Positions 57,821 to 64,000 of a DNA stretch of 64,000 bases are shown here, one piece after another. Source of the stretch: an uncultured Prevotellaceae bacterium (GTDB taxonomy: Bacteria > Bacteroidota > Bacteroidia > Bacteroidales > Bacteroidaceae); NCBI GenBank assembly GCA_947166305.1, contig CAMVDV010000012.1, positions 1 to 64,000 of the forward strand. Reading direction: 5' to 3'. Both the position numbers and the translations under genes were made by a program. Positions within the stretch are counted from its first letter, which is position 1, and every line of letters starts with the position of its first letter. The notes under the pieces were generated by a model. It was not told the origin of the DNA and did not search any database. It worked only from the letters and a program-made list of their open reading frames with translations.

Positions 57821-60800
57821 CTATTTCACGACGACTTTCTTGCCACCGATGATGTATATACCGCTTTTGACATTCCTGTTTCCCCCATGGGGGTGGAGTT
57901 TTCCTCCGAGGTCGAACAGGCCTCCCCGAAACTCCGGCCTCACTCCCGACCCCTCTCCCATGGGAGAGGAGAGGGCGGTCGCATCGTCGTAGGGGTGTAT
58001 GCCCGTGACGGCGGTGCACTCCGGCAGGAGGATGCTGCCAGGGCGGTCGGCTTCAGCATACGTTGTGGTGAAATAGGCTGAAAGGCCAGTCAACTGCCTG
58101 TCCGTCGCGGTGTACTCGAAGGCCGTCCCCTCGGCGTTGAGGACATAGCAGCCGGAGACGGTGGGTGTCAACGTGGTGCCGTGGAACGTGTAGGCGGGTG
58201 TGCTCACCGTCGTTATGTCGGAGCCTGTCCTGTGGAATGTCACATCGGTGGCGCTGAAGCGAATGGTACAACCTGCCATCGTTGAGTCGGCAGCAATGAT
58301 GTAGGGAGTGTTTCCTCTGAGCGAATTCGCTGGTTCGAAACATACGTTGCCGTCGTCGCCGACGGAGGTGTATTCGTAGATCCATACATGGCCGAGACTG
58401 TCGTTGACATTGATGGGAGAGCCGTCGGCAAGGATGGCATCAGGCGCAAACGGCATGGTGAGGTCGTGCCATCCGTCGCCTTTTTCCGTCGATGGGAAGG
58501 TGAAGGTGAAAGTGGCTTCGTCTGCCTTGAAACGCTCTGGGACGTGGTAGGGCTTGCCATGGTCCAAATGGATGCTCGCGGCATGGCTGCCTACGACGAC
58601 GTTCGCTTCGGCAAGACTGCCCGGAGGCGTCATGCCGTCGGCGAAGGCATAGATGGTGTTAGGGTTAGCCGTCGGCGTAAGACTGTTGATGTTCCGGCAG
58701 TCGGCATAGAGTCCGCAGGCAGTGCTATCGATGGAGATGTTTGTCTGATAGGGTTGTCCTGCCACTGTGCCGTCGCCGTTCCATGAGATGATACCTGGCA
58801 TGACTCGCCAACTGTGAGACCAAATACTTGCGCCGGAGAGCTCGCCCTCCTGATCGACATAGTTGACCGGCAAGTAGTAGGAATGTCCTTCTTTCAAGTC
58901 ATTATATTCAAAGTCGACATCGACAGTCTGGTTGGCTGGCACGTCAATCTCTTTGGTGAGGATGGTTCCGCCGGAAACGTAATCGTCGCCATCTTTCTGT
59001 ATCCACAGCTGTAGACGCACTTTCCCATGGAAATCTGTGGTTTTCATGTTCCAGATAGCCACCTTTCCGACCATCCGGCCGCCATAGAGATAACCGCCGG
59101 AGGCATTAGCAATGGAGTAGGAGGTGACACGCAGGAAGGCTTTATCTGCTTGCGCAGCCTCGATGATTTCCGCCGTGCCTTGTGCCACGAGGCTGTTGTG
59201 GCTGTAGTCTGAGAAGAACATTAGCTCGTAAGTGCCTGCCTCGGCGGGCTTGAAGTAATAGGATACCTCCGTCGTCTCGCCTCTTCGGAGGCTGACGGGA
59301 GCACGATAGCCCGAGTAGGTGAGTTCGCCGCCATCCTTACGCGTGAACAGGAATACCTCATGGTAGTAGTCGTTGCCATTGTTGCGGAATGTCACTTTCA
59401 CCTCTTGTTGCTCGCCTGCAGCACGAGAGCCAGGGAAGACAATGGTGTCGATGGCAAGGATGTTCTCCGAATGGACGATGGTCAGTGTAGGTTTTCCTAC
59501 GGAATCCACCACGGCTTCGATGTAGTCGTAGTAGAGATTGTAGGCGGGTCTCCATGTCCGCGACACGTTTTGCTTGCTGGCAGGGGAGAGCCTGTAGGTG
59601 CCCTGCGGCAGCTTCCTGAGCAACTGATAAGTTTTCTGCGAAGTGGCACCCGCTGCCATGCCGGAAATGGTCTGTGACTGTCCGACGAGCGAGATGCTGC
59701 CATCTTCCGTAAGCATGACGATGCCCGTGCTGAAGGTGCCTTGGCTTCCTGTCTTGTTCGACCACTTGCAGCGTATGCTTGAACTTGTGATGCTGATGTC
59801 GTCGGCTGTAAGTCTTGTCTGCGAATCGGCTTTTACATCGTCGGGCAAACGGAGATTAAAGAGCGCACACTGGCCCATGCTGTAGCCTGCGCTGCTGCTG
59901 GTTGCCAAAGAACCCGAAGTGTCCCCGGAGTTGAGGATGCCGATGAGGAAGTATCCGTTGCAACTTCCGCTCCATCCCCAGTTGACATGGAAAAGATTGT
60001 CTCCGTCGAAGCCGTCGATGACAAAGGCATGACCGCTGCGCGAAGAGTTGCCCGCCATGATGACGGGATAGCCTTCCTCTATCTCATGGTAGAGCATGTC
60101 GGTCCATCGGTCGAGGCTGTAGTCGCTGCGAAAGCCAACAAATGCACTGTCGTCGAAACCGAAGTATTTGATGAAGGCTTCGGCATTGAAGTTGCCACCC
60201 GACGATGCTCCGTAGCCCATCCTCACCGATTGCCCACAGTAGAGCATGAGATTTGCCACGGCATAGTCCTGAGCATTTGCCACATGGCCGCTCTCCCAGA
60301 CATAGCTGTCGCGCATGTTCTCCCAGTCGATGGACGTGCCGGCGGGAACAACGGGAGCCGTCGATGTCTTTTTTGTGCCGTCGCTCAGAGTGTAGGTGTT
60401 CGTAAGTGCCGGTATGTCGGCAGCGATTTTCTCCGGGAACTTGTAGAAATTCATGACCTGCGCCATTGCTGTTGCCGTGCAACCGGTGGCAGGATTGGCC
60501 TGAGAGCCGTCGGACTTGTAGTACTTGGGACAGGCGATATTGTAGGGAAGGCCCTGATCCCATCGGGTGGAGAGTATTTCCGGCACACTGTGTCTGACGC
60601 TTTGTGCCTTGCTACGTCGACGGAGAAGTGGCGAGTCGGGCTTGACGTCGTTGTCGATGATGTATCGTATCTGCTCTTCGCACGACAGCAGCCACGCCTT
60701 CATGTTCTCTGGAATACTCTCGGAGTCGAAAGTCCCATGCTCCACAAAGCCGAGGATAGGCTCCGTGCGGTCGTCAGCGGAAACGATGACAAAGCCATTG

Positions 60801-61039
60801 TTTTCGCCGACGTTGAAGACATAGAATGCCTCCCCTACAGACCCTCCATTCCCCTTTAGGGGGAGTTCCTGCCGCGAAAAAGCTCCCCCTAAAGGGGAAT
60901 GGAGGGTCTGTAGGGGGTTCTTTCCTCTTGATAGCAGGAAAGACTTCGCCGTGTAGAGCGCGGCCTGCTTGCTGACTGGCTCCGCCAATGCCATGAGTGA
61001 GACGGAGAATGCAAGTGCGGTGGCTAAGATGTTTTTCAT
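57821..61039 (-). CDS. Secreted C10 cysteine protease 4 with two in-frame repeat insertions
   Basis: A 1072-residue protein, signal peptide to ~LMALAE. Spi-type prodomain (~22-130) and C10 domain with C187 (NPATGCTATAMAQ) and H337 (SSRSGHAFVIDGFDG; the G-rich run before His is SRSG here), then beta modules. Residues ~42-69 (LQTLHSPLGGAFSRQELPLK in part) are coded by a perfect 34-bp inverted repeat. Residues ~1017-1055 (SSPMGEGSGVRPEFRGGLFD in part) are coded by a second palindromic repeat inside the sorting-like C-terminus, which ends GIYIIGGKKVVVK and has FDLGGK in place of YDLSGR. No promoter was recognised upstream. Confidence 0.92.
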   Translation of the reverse strand: MKNILATALAFSVSLMALAEPVSKQAALYTAKSFLLSRGKNPLQTLHSPLGGAFSRQELPLKGNGGSVGEAFYVFNVGENNGFVIVSADDRTEPILGFVEHGTFDSESIPENMKAWLLSCEEQIRYIIDNDVKPDSPLLRRRSKAQSVRHSVPEILSTRWDQGLPYNIACPKYYKSDGSQANPATGCTATAMAQVMNFYKFPEKIAADIPALTNTYTLSDGTKKTSTAPVVPAGTSIDWENMRDSYVWESGHVANAQDYAVANLMLYCGQSVRMGYGASSGGNFNAEAFIKYFGFDDSAFVGFRSDYSLDRWTDMLYHEIEEGYPVIMAGNSSRSGHAFVIDGFDGDNLFHVNWGWSGSCNGYFLIGILNSGDTSGSLATSSSAGYSMGQCALFNLRLPDDVKADSQTRLTADDISITSSSIRCKWSNKTGSQGTFSTGIVMLTEDGSISLVGQSQTISGMAAGATSQKTYQLLRKLPQGTYRLSPASKQNVSRTWRPAYNLYYDYIEAVVDSVGKPTLTIVHSENILAIDTIVFPGSRAAGEQQEVKVTFRNNGNDYYHEVFLFTRKDGGELTYSGYRAPVSLRRGETTEVSYYFKPAEAGTYELMFFSDYSHNSLVAQGTAEIIEAAQADKAFLRVTSYSIANASGGYLYGGRMVGKVAIWNMKTTDFHGKVRLQLWIQKDGDDYVSGGTILTKEIDVPANQTVDVDFEYNDLKEGHSYYLPVNYVDQEGELSGASIWSHSWRVMPGIISWNGDGTVAGQPYQTNISIDSTACGLYADCRNINSLTPTANPNTIYAFADGMTPPGSLAEANVVVGSHAASIHLDHGKPYHVPERFKADEATFTFTFPSTEKGDGWHDLTMPFAPDAILADGSPINVNDSLGHVWIYEYTSVGDDGNVCFEPANSLRGNTPYIIAADSTMAGCTIRFSATDVTFHRTGSDITTVSTPAYTFHGTTLTPTVSGCYVLNAEGTAFEYTATDRQLTGLSAYFTTTYAEADRPGSILLPECTAVTGIHPYDDATALSSPMGEGSGVRPEFRGGLFDLGGKLHPHGGNRNVKSGIYIIGGKKVVVK
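57885..57990. repeat. Palindromic repeat within the 3' end of C10 protease 4
   Basis: Contains cccccatggggg, then a linker, then ctctcccatgggagag followed by gagagggcg. It is in frame and free of stop codons on the coding strand, and belongs to the G-rich palindrome group seen in spacers. Confidence 0.75.
60832..60916. repeat. Perfect 34-bp inverted repeat within the C10 protease 4 prodomain
   Basis: Left arm 60832-60865 and right arm 60883-60916 are exact complements over 34 bp, separated by 17 nt. Each arm contains the ccccctaaagggg palindrome and a gaccctccatt/aatggagggtc tail. The 85-bp unit lies in frame in the N-terminal linker of the prodomain. Confidence 0.95.
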
Positions 61040-61120
61040 TGTCAGTTGTTAGATTTTGTTCGGTTTCCGCACACTCGTTGAATACTTGTGTTTGATGTTT
61101 CTGATGTTCCATTGACCCTG

Positions 61121-61230
61121 CTGCAGAGTGCCGAAAATAAGGCTTCACCGTTGCGGGCATAACCCTTTGCCGTTGTGAGCATAATGCTTCAGCGTTATGA
61201 GGATAAGGCTTCACCGTTATTGGGCGATTC
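61121..61230. repeat. 22-bp array, five units (C10 protease 4-galE spacer)
   Basis: Units start at 61121, 61143, 61165, 61187 and 61209; the core is cttcaccgttg..ggcataa. Divergence is 5-9 bases between units, but the period is exact. The rest of 61040-61284 shows no gene and no clear promoter. Confidence 0.82.
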
Positions 61231-61284
61231 CTCTTTCATGCACTTATACACTGGCTTTCAGGCACATCAAATGAGCATGTAGAG

Positions 61285-62301
61285 TTACGACTCGTAGCCG
61301 TTGGGATTGTTCTTCTGGAAGTTCCATGCGTCGCGGCACATCTCTTCGATGCCGAACATAGCCTCCCAGCCGAGCTCTCGCTTGGCCTTGGCTGGGTCGC
61401 AGTAGCAAGTGGCGATGTCGCCCGGACGGCGGGGCTTGATGACGTAGGGCACCTTCAGTCCATTGGCTTTCTCGAAGGCCTTCACGACGTCGAGCACGCT
61501 GTAGCCGTGGCCGGTGCCAAGGTTGTAGATGGCCAGGCCTTTGTTCTCCTGAATGGCTCGCAGGGCGCTGACGTGGCCGCGGGCAAGGTCGACCACATGG
61601 ATGTAGTCGCGCACGCCGGTTCCGTCTGGCGTGTCATAGTCATTGCCGAACACGCCAAGCTCCTTGCGGATGCCGATGGCGGTCTGAGTGATGTAGGGCA
61701 TCAGGTTGTTGGGAATGCCGTTGGGGTTCTCTCCGATGAGTCCGGATTCGTGCGCCCCGATGGGGTTGAAGTAGCGCAGCAGCACGACGTTCCACTCGGG
61801 GTCGGCCTTCTGCACGTCCGTCAACACCTGTTCCAGCATAGACTTAGTCCAGCCGTAGGGATTGGTGCACTGTCCCTTGGGACATTCCTCGGTGATGGGG
61901 ATGATGGCAGGGTCGCCATAGACGGTGGCACTGCTGGAGAAGATGAAGTTCTTGCAGCCGTGCTTGCGCATCACGTCAAGCAGAACGAACACACCGTTCA
62001 TGTTCGTTTCGTAATAGGTGAGTGGCTTGGAAACCGATTCGCCCACGGCTTTCAGTCCTGCGAAGTTGATGACGGCATCAATCTTGTGCTCTGTGAAGAC
62101 CTTCTCCATTGCCTCGCGGTCGCGGATGTCGGCTTCAATCATCGTCACGCCGTGCCCGATGATCTTTTCCACGCGGCGTATGGCCTCGGGCTGCGAGTTG
62201 TAGAAGTTGTCAACTACGACCACGCTGTGGCCTGCCTTGTCTAATTCAATGAGGGTGTGGCTGCCAATGTAACCAGCGCCACCGGTTAATAGGATATTCA
62301 T
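61285..62301 (-). CDS. galE: UDP-glucose 4-epimerase
   Basis: A 338-residue extended SDR that interconverts UDP-glucose and UDP-galactose (or the N-acetyl forms). The NAD motif G7-x2-G10-x2-G13 (TGGAGYIGSH), FSSSATVYGDP, Y149-x3-K153 (NPYGWTKSMLEQ), RYFNPIGAHESGLIGENP and GTGVRDYIHVVDLARGH are all standard. It sits after the rnf operon end on the same strand, an arrangement seen in Bacteroidales. It could supply UDP-galactose to the polysaccharide locus, though this enzyme is general housekeeping. Confidence 0.97.
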   Translation of the reverse strand: MNILLTGGAGYIGSHTLIELDKAGHSVVVVDNFYNSQPEAIRRVEKIIGHGVTMIEADIRDREAMEKVFTEHKIDAVINFAGLKAVGESVSKPLTYYETNMNGVFVLLDVMRKHGCKNFIFSSSATVYGDPAIIPITEECPKGQCTNPYGWTKSMLEQVLTDVQKADPEWNVVLLRYFNPIGAHESGLIGENPNGIPNNLMPYITQTAIGIRKELGVFGNDYDTPDGTGVRDYIHVVDLARGHVSALRAIQENKGLAIYNLGTGHGYSVLDVVKAFEKANGLKVPYVIKPRRPGDIATCYCDPAKAKRELGWEAMFGIEEMCRDAWNFQKNNPNGYES

Positions 62302-62344
62302 TTCTCTTTATTTACTATTTGACAATTTACTATTTACGATTTAT

Positions 62345-62441
62345 GGACCCTTTAAATCTCCCTTAAAGGGAGACTTCCTGTCCTCCCCCTTTAAGGGGGA
62401 GTTAGAGAGGGTCTATTCCCCCTAAAGGGGTTAGGGGGTTA
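62345..62441. repeat. Cluster of three G-rich palindromes between galE and rnfA
   Basis: tctcccttaaagggaga, then ctccccctttaagggggag with the tail ttagagaggg, then ccccctaaagggg-ttaggggg in series. It ends beside the rnfA stop codon (62439) and may terminate the rnf transcript. Confidence 0.8.
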
Positions 62442-63059
62442 TAGTCCGAAGAGTGTCTTCAAGCCATTGTCCACGCCGCTGAAGCCCATGAAGGCCATGG
62501 CCAACAGGCCTGCCGTGACCAGGGCGATGCTCATGCCCTGCATGCCTTTGGGCACGTCCATCATGGAAAGCTGCTCGCGGATGCCGGCGAAGACCACCAG
62601 CGCCAAGGCAAAGCCCAGGGCTGTGCTGAGGGCAAAGACGACGCCGGTGAGGAGGTTAGGATCCAGCCCCTGCGTGGCATAGGTGCCTTGCGCTACAAGA
62701 ATGGCCACGCCGAGGATGCAGCAGTTGGTCGTGATGAGCGGAAGGAACACACCCAGTGCCTGATAAAGGGCAGGAGCGCTCTTCTTCAATATGATTTCCA
62801 CCATCTGCACGAGCGCCGCGATGACCAGAATGAAGGCTATCGTCTGCAGGTATTCCAGCCCGAAGGCTTCGAGAACATACTTCTGGATGAGGTAAGTGAC
62901 GATGGTTGCCAGCGTGAGCACAAAGGCCACGGCTGCTCCCATGCCAAGGGCGGAGTCCACTTTCTTGCTTACGCCAAGGAAAGGACAGATGCCCAGGAAC
63001 TGCGACAAGACAATGTTGTTGACGAAGATTGCCGTAATGAAGATAAGAATGTATGCCAT
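62439..63059 (-). CDS. rnfA: Rnf complex subunit A
   Basis: A 206-residue inner-membrane protein with six helices. It starts AYILIFITAIFVNNIVLSQFLGICPFLGVSKK and contains VFLPLITTNCCILGVAIL, the conserved cysteine-bearing helix that binds the membrane [2Fe-2S] site shared with RnfE. The C-terminus GLLAMAFMGFSGVDNG is typical. Rnf couples ferredoxin oxidation to NAD reduction and ion pumping. Order rnfG-rnfE-rnfA on the minus strand matches the Bacteroidales operon end. Confidence 0.96.
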   Translation of the reverse strand: MAYILIFITAIFVNNIVLSQFLGICPFLGVSKKVDSALGMGAAVAFVLTLATIVTYLIQKYVLEAFGLEYLQTIAFILVIAALVQMVEIILKKSAPALYQALGVFLPLITTNCCILGVAILVAQGTYATQGLDPNLLTGVVFALSTALGFALALVVFAGIREQLSMMDVPKGMQGMSIALVTAGLLAMAFMGFSGVDNGLKTLFGL

Positions 63060-63097
63060 ATCTATTTACTATTTGACGATTTACAATTTACTATTTA

Positions 63098-63126
63098 TAT
63101 TCCCCCTAAAGGGGGTTAGGGGGTCC
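63098..63126. repeat. G-rich palindrome at the rnfE stop codon
   Basis: ccccctaaaggggg-ttaggggg lies in the rnfA-rnfE spacer. The rnfE stop codon (TAA, 63116-63118) is part of the repeat, so the last residue or two of RnfE are repeat-encoded. Confidence 0.8.
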
Positions 63127-63700
63127 TTATCTTATTGATGATTGCAATCAAATAGCCCAAAGCGATGAAGGCTCCGGGAGCCAGCACGAAGATGAGTGCG
63201 CCGTAGCTCTCGGGGAAGAGCGTCATGCTGAACACCTTGCCTGTGCCGAGCAATTCGCGTACTGCGCCAAGCAACGTCAGCGCAATGGTGAAGCCAAGAC
63301 CCATGCCGATGCCATCGAAGATGCTGCTCACCACACCGTTCTTTGCTGCAAAGGCTTCGGCACGACCCAGAATGATGCAGTTCACCACGATGAGCGGAAT
63401 GAACAGGCCGAGGCTGGCATCCACTTCGGGAGCATACGCCTTGATGAGCATCTGAAGAATGGTTACAAGCGACGCAATCACCACGATGAACGAAGGGATG
63501 CGAACCATGTCGGGGATAAGGTTCTTGATGAGAGAGATGATAAGGTTGGAGAAGATGAGGACAGCCATCGTGGCCAGTCCCATCGACATGCCGTTCATGG
63601 CGCTGCTGGTGGTTCCCAGTGTCGGGCACATACCCAGCAGGAGCACAAACGTGGGGTTCTCCTTTATGATGCCGTTAAGCAGGACTTTCATATTGTTCAT
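63116..63700 (-). CDS. rnfE: Rnf complex subunit E
   Basis: A 194-residue protein (M1, or M4 giving MKVLLNGIIKENPTF), a homologue of RnfA with six membrane helices. Typical segments are ENPTFVLLLGMCPTLGTTSSAMNGMSMGLA, GLFIPLIVVNCIILGRAEAFAAKNGVVSS (cysteine for the shared iron-sulphur site) and DGIGMGLGFTIALTLLGAVRELLG. It lies ~57 bp before rnfA and ~150 bp after rnfG. Confidence 0.96.
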   Translation of the reverse strand: MNNMKVLLNGIIKENPTFVLLLGMCPTLGTTSSAMNGMSMGLATMAVLIFSNLIISLIKNLIPDMVRIPSFIVVIASLVTILQMLIKAYAPEVDASLGLFIPLIVVNCIILGRAEAFAAKNGVVSSIFDGIGMGLGFTIALTLLGAVRELLGTGKVFSMTLFPESYGALIFVLAPGAFIALGYLIAIINKIRTP

Positions 63701-63850
63701 TTCTGTTTCCTCCTATACATTATTATATATTAAAAGGTGAAAAAGTGAAAAGGGCGAAAGGTGAATGGTTTCGGCCTCTTCTCGACTGACTTCCGTGGGA
63801 GAGCTGGCCTCACGACGTTCCCTTTTTCCTGATTTCATTTTCTCATTTCT

Positions 63851-64000
63851 TTATTTCTTCATTTCTTGTTTAGTGGCACCGCTCTGTCCGTCGGTATTGT
63901 TCTTGGCAAGCGTCTCGTAAGCTTGGTTGATGCAACGCAGGAAGGCGCGGCTCGTGATGGTCGATGCCGTGATAGCATCAACGTCGCCTCCGTCTTTGCT
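63851..64000 (-). CDS. rnfG: Rnf complex subunit G, 3' end only
   Basis: The visible 49 C-terminal residues run SKDGGDVDAITASTITSRAFLRC...; the gene begins outside the window. DAITASTITSRA is the FMN-attachment region, where RnfG carries FMN on the threonine of an S/T-G-A-T type motif; here the glycine-alanine pair reads A-S, with T14 of the fragment as the probable acceptor. The tail (TKQEMKK) runs into 'atgaagaaataaagaaatga' spacer repeats. Position and order (G-E-A) fit the rnf operon. Confidence 0.88.
   Translation of the reverse strand, partial: SKDGGDVDAITASTITSRAFLRCINQAYETLAKNNTDGQSGATKQEMKK

Overview
The window reads as a chromosomal segment of a Bacteroidales bacterium, most likely Prevotella or a close relative. 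Support comes from four tandem C10 (streptopain-like) proteases with Spi-type prodomains, an UpxY-type NusG at the head of a capsule/exopolysaccharide locus, an HU-HIG histone-like protein beside a VirE-type primase pair, methylmalonyl-CoA epimerase, an Rnf operon next to galE, and repeated promoters of the Bacteroidetes form TTTG-N19-TAnnTTTG. No tRNA, rRNA, CRISPR array or complete insertion sequence was recognised.

Layout. 1-6.5 kb: a membrane-anchored hypothetical protein, a B12-binding radical SAM enzyme, then on the minus strand a secreted GH3 glycosidase, fmt and a secreted DUF1080 protein. 6.5-12.7 kb: minus-strand housekeeping genes (methylmalonyl-CoA epimerase, dnaG, S4-domain hslR-like, pepT, pth, L25). 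12.7-16.4 kb: a nested-hairpin MITE-like element, an HU-HIG protein and a VirE pair. 16.7-22.4 kb: a BspA-type LRR lipoprotein, then a thiamine-salvage operon (TPP riboswitch, TonB-dependent receptor, PnuC/PnuT transporter, HAD phosphatase) and a DUF4491 protein. 22.7-43.0 kb: a polysaccharide locus (UpxY, two flippases, an EpsG-type polymerase, several glycosyltransferases, TupA-like ATP-grasp, DUF616, WbsX, epimerase, GNAT, ATP-grasp, PglC-type initiating transferase, DegT aminotransferase, nucleotidyltransferase, CapA), interrupted by a minus-strand M48 protease. 43.1-46.6 kb: a TPR protein and glnS. 46.7-61.0 kb: four paralogous secreted C10 proteases. 61.3-64 kb: galE and the end of an rnf operon (rnfG-rnfE-rnfA).

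How parts work together. The TPP aptamer has a terminator between it and the receptor gene, so the outer-membrane receptor and inner-membrane transporter look like a thiamine uptake route switched off by TPP. The polysaccharide locus contains initiation (PglC-type), sugar modification, assembly, flipping and polymerisation functions, but no Wza/Wzc export genes are in view. Proteases 2 and 1 are 47 bp apart and probably share the promoter upstream of protease 2; protease 3 has its own promoter and terminator.

The most unusual signal is in the repeats. At least seven gene junctions hold short arrays with a strict 22-bp period and no spacers. Each array has its own sequence, and four share the skeleton (a)cgtg-...-gtttgcca. 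Separate families of heptad repeats, G-rich palindromes and short 'ttgacaatt' repeats surround many genes and have entered conserved proteins in frame (GH3, Fmt, GlnRS, probably an aminotransferase, and two C10 proteases). One such insertion is a perfect 34-bp inverted repeat inside a protease prodomain.
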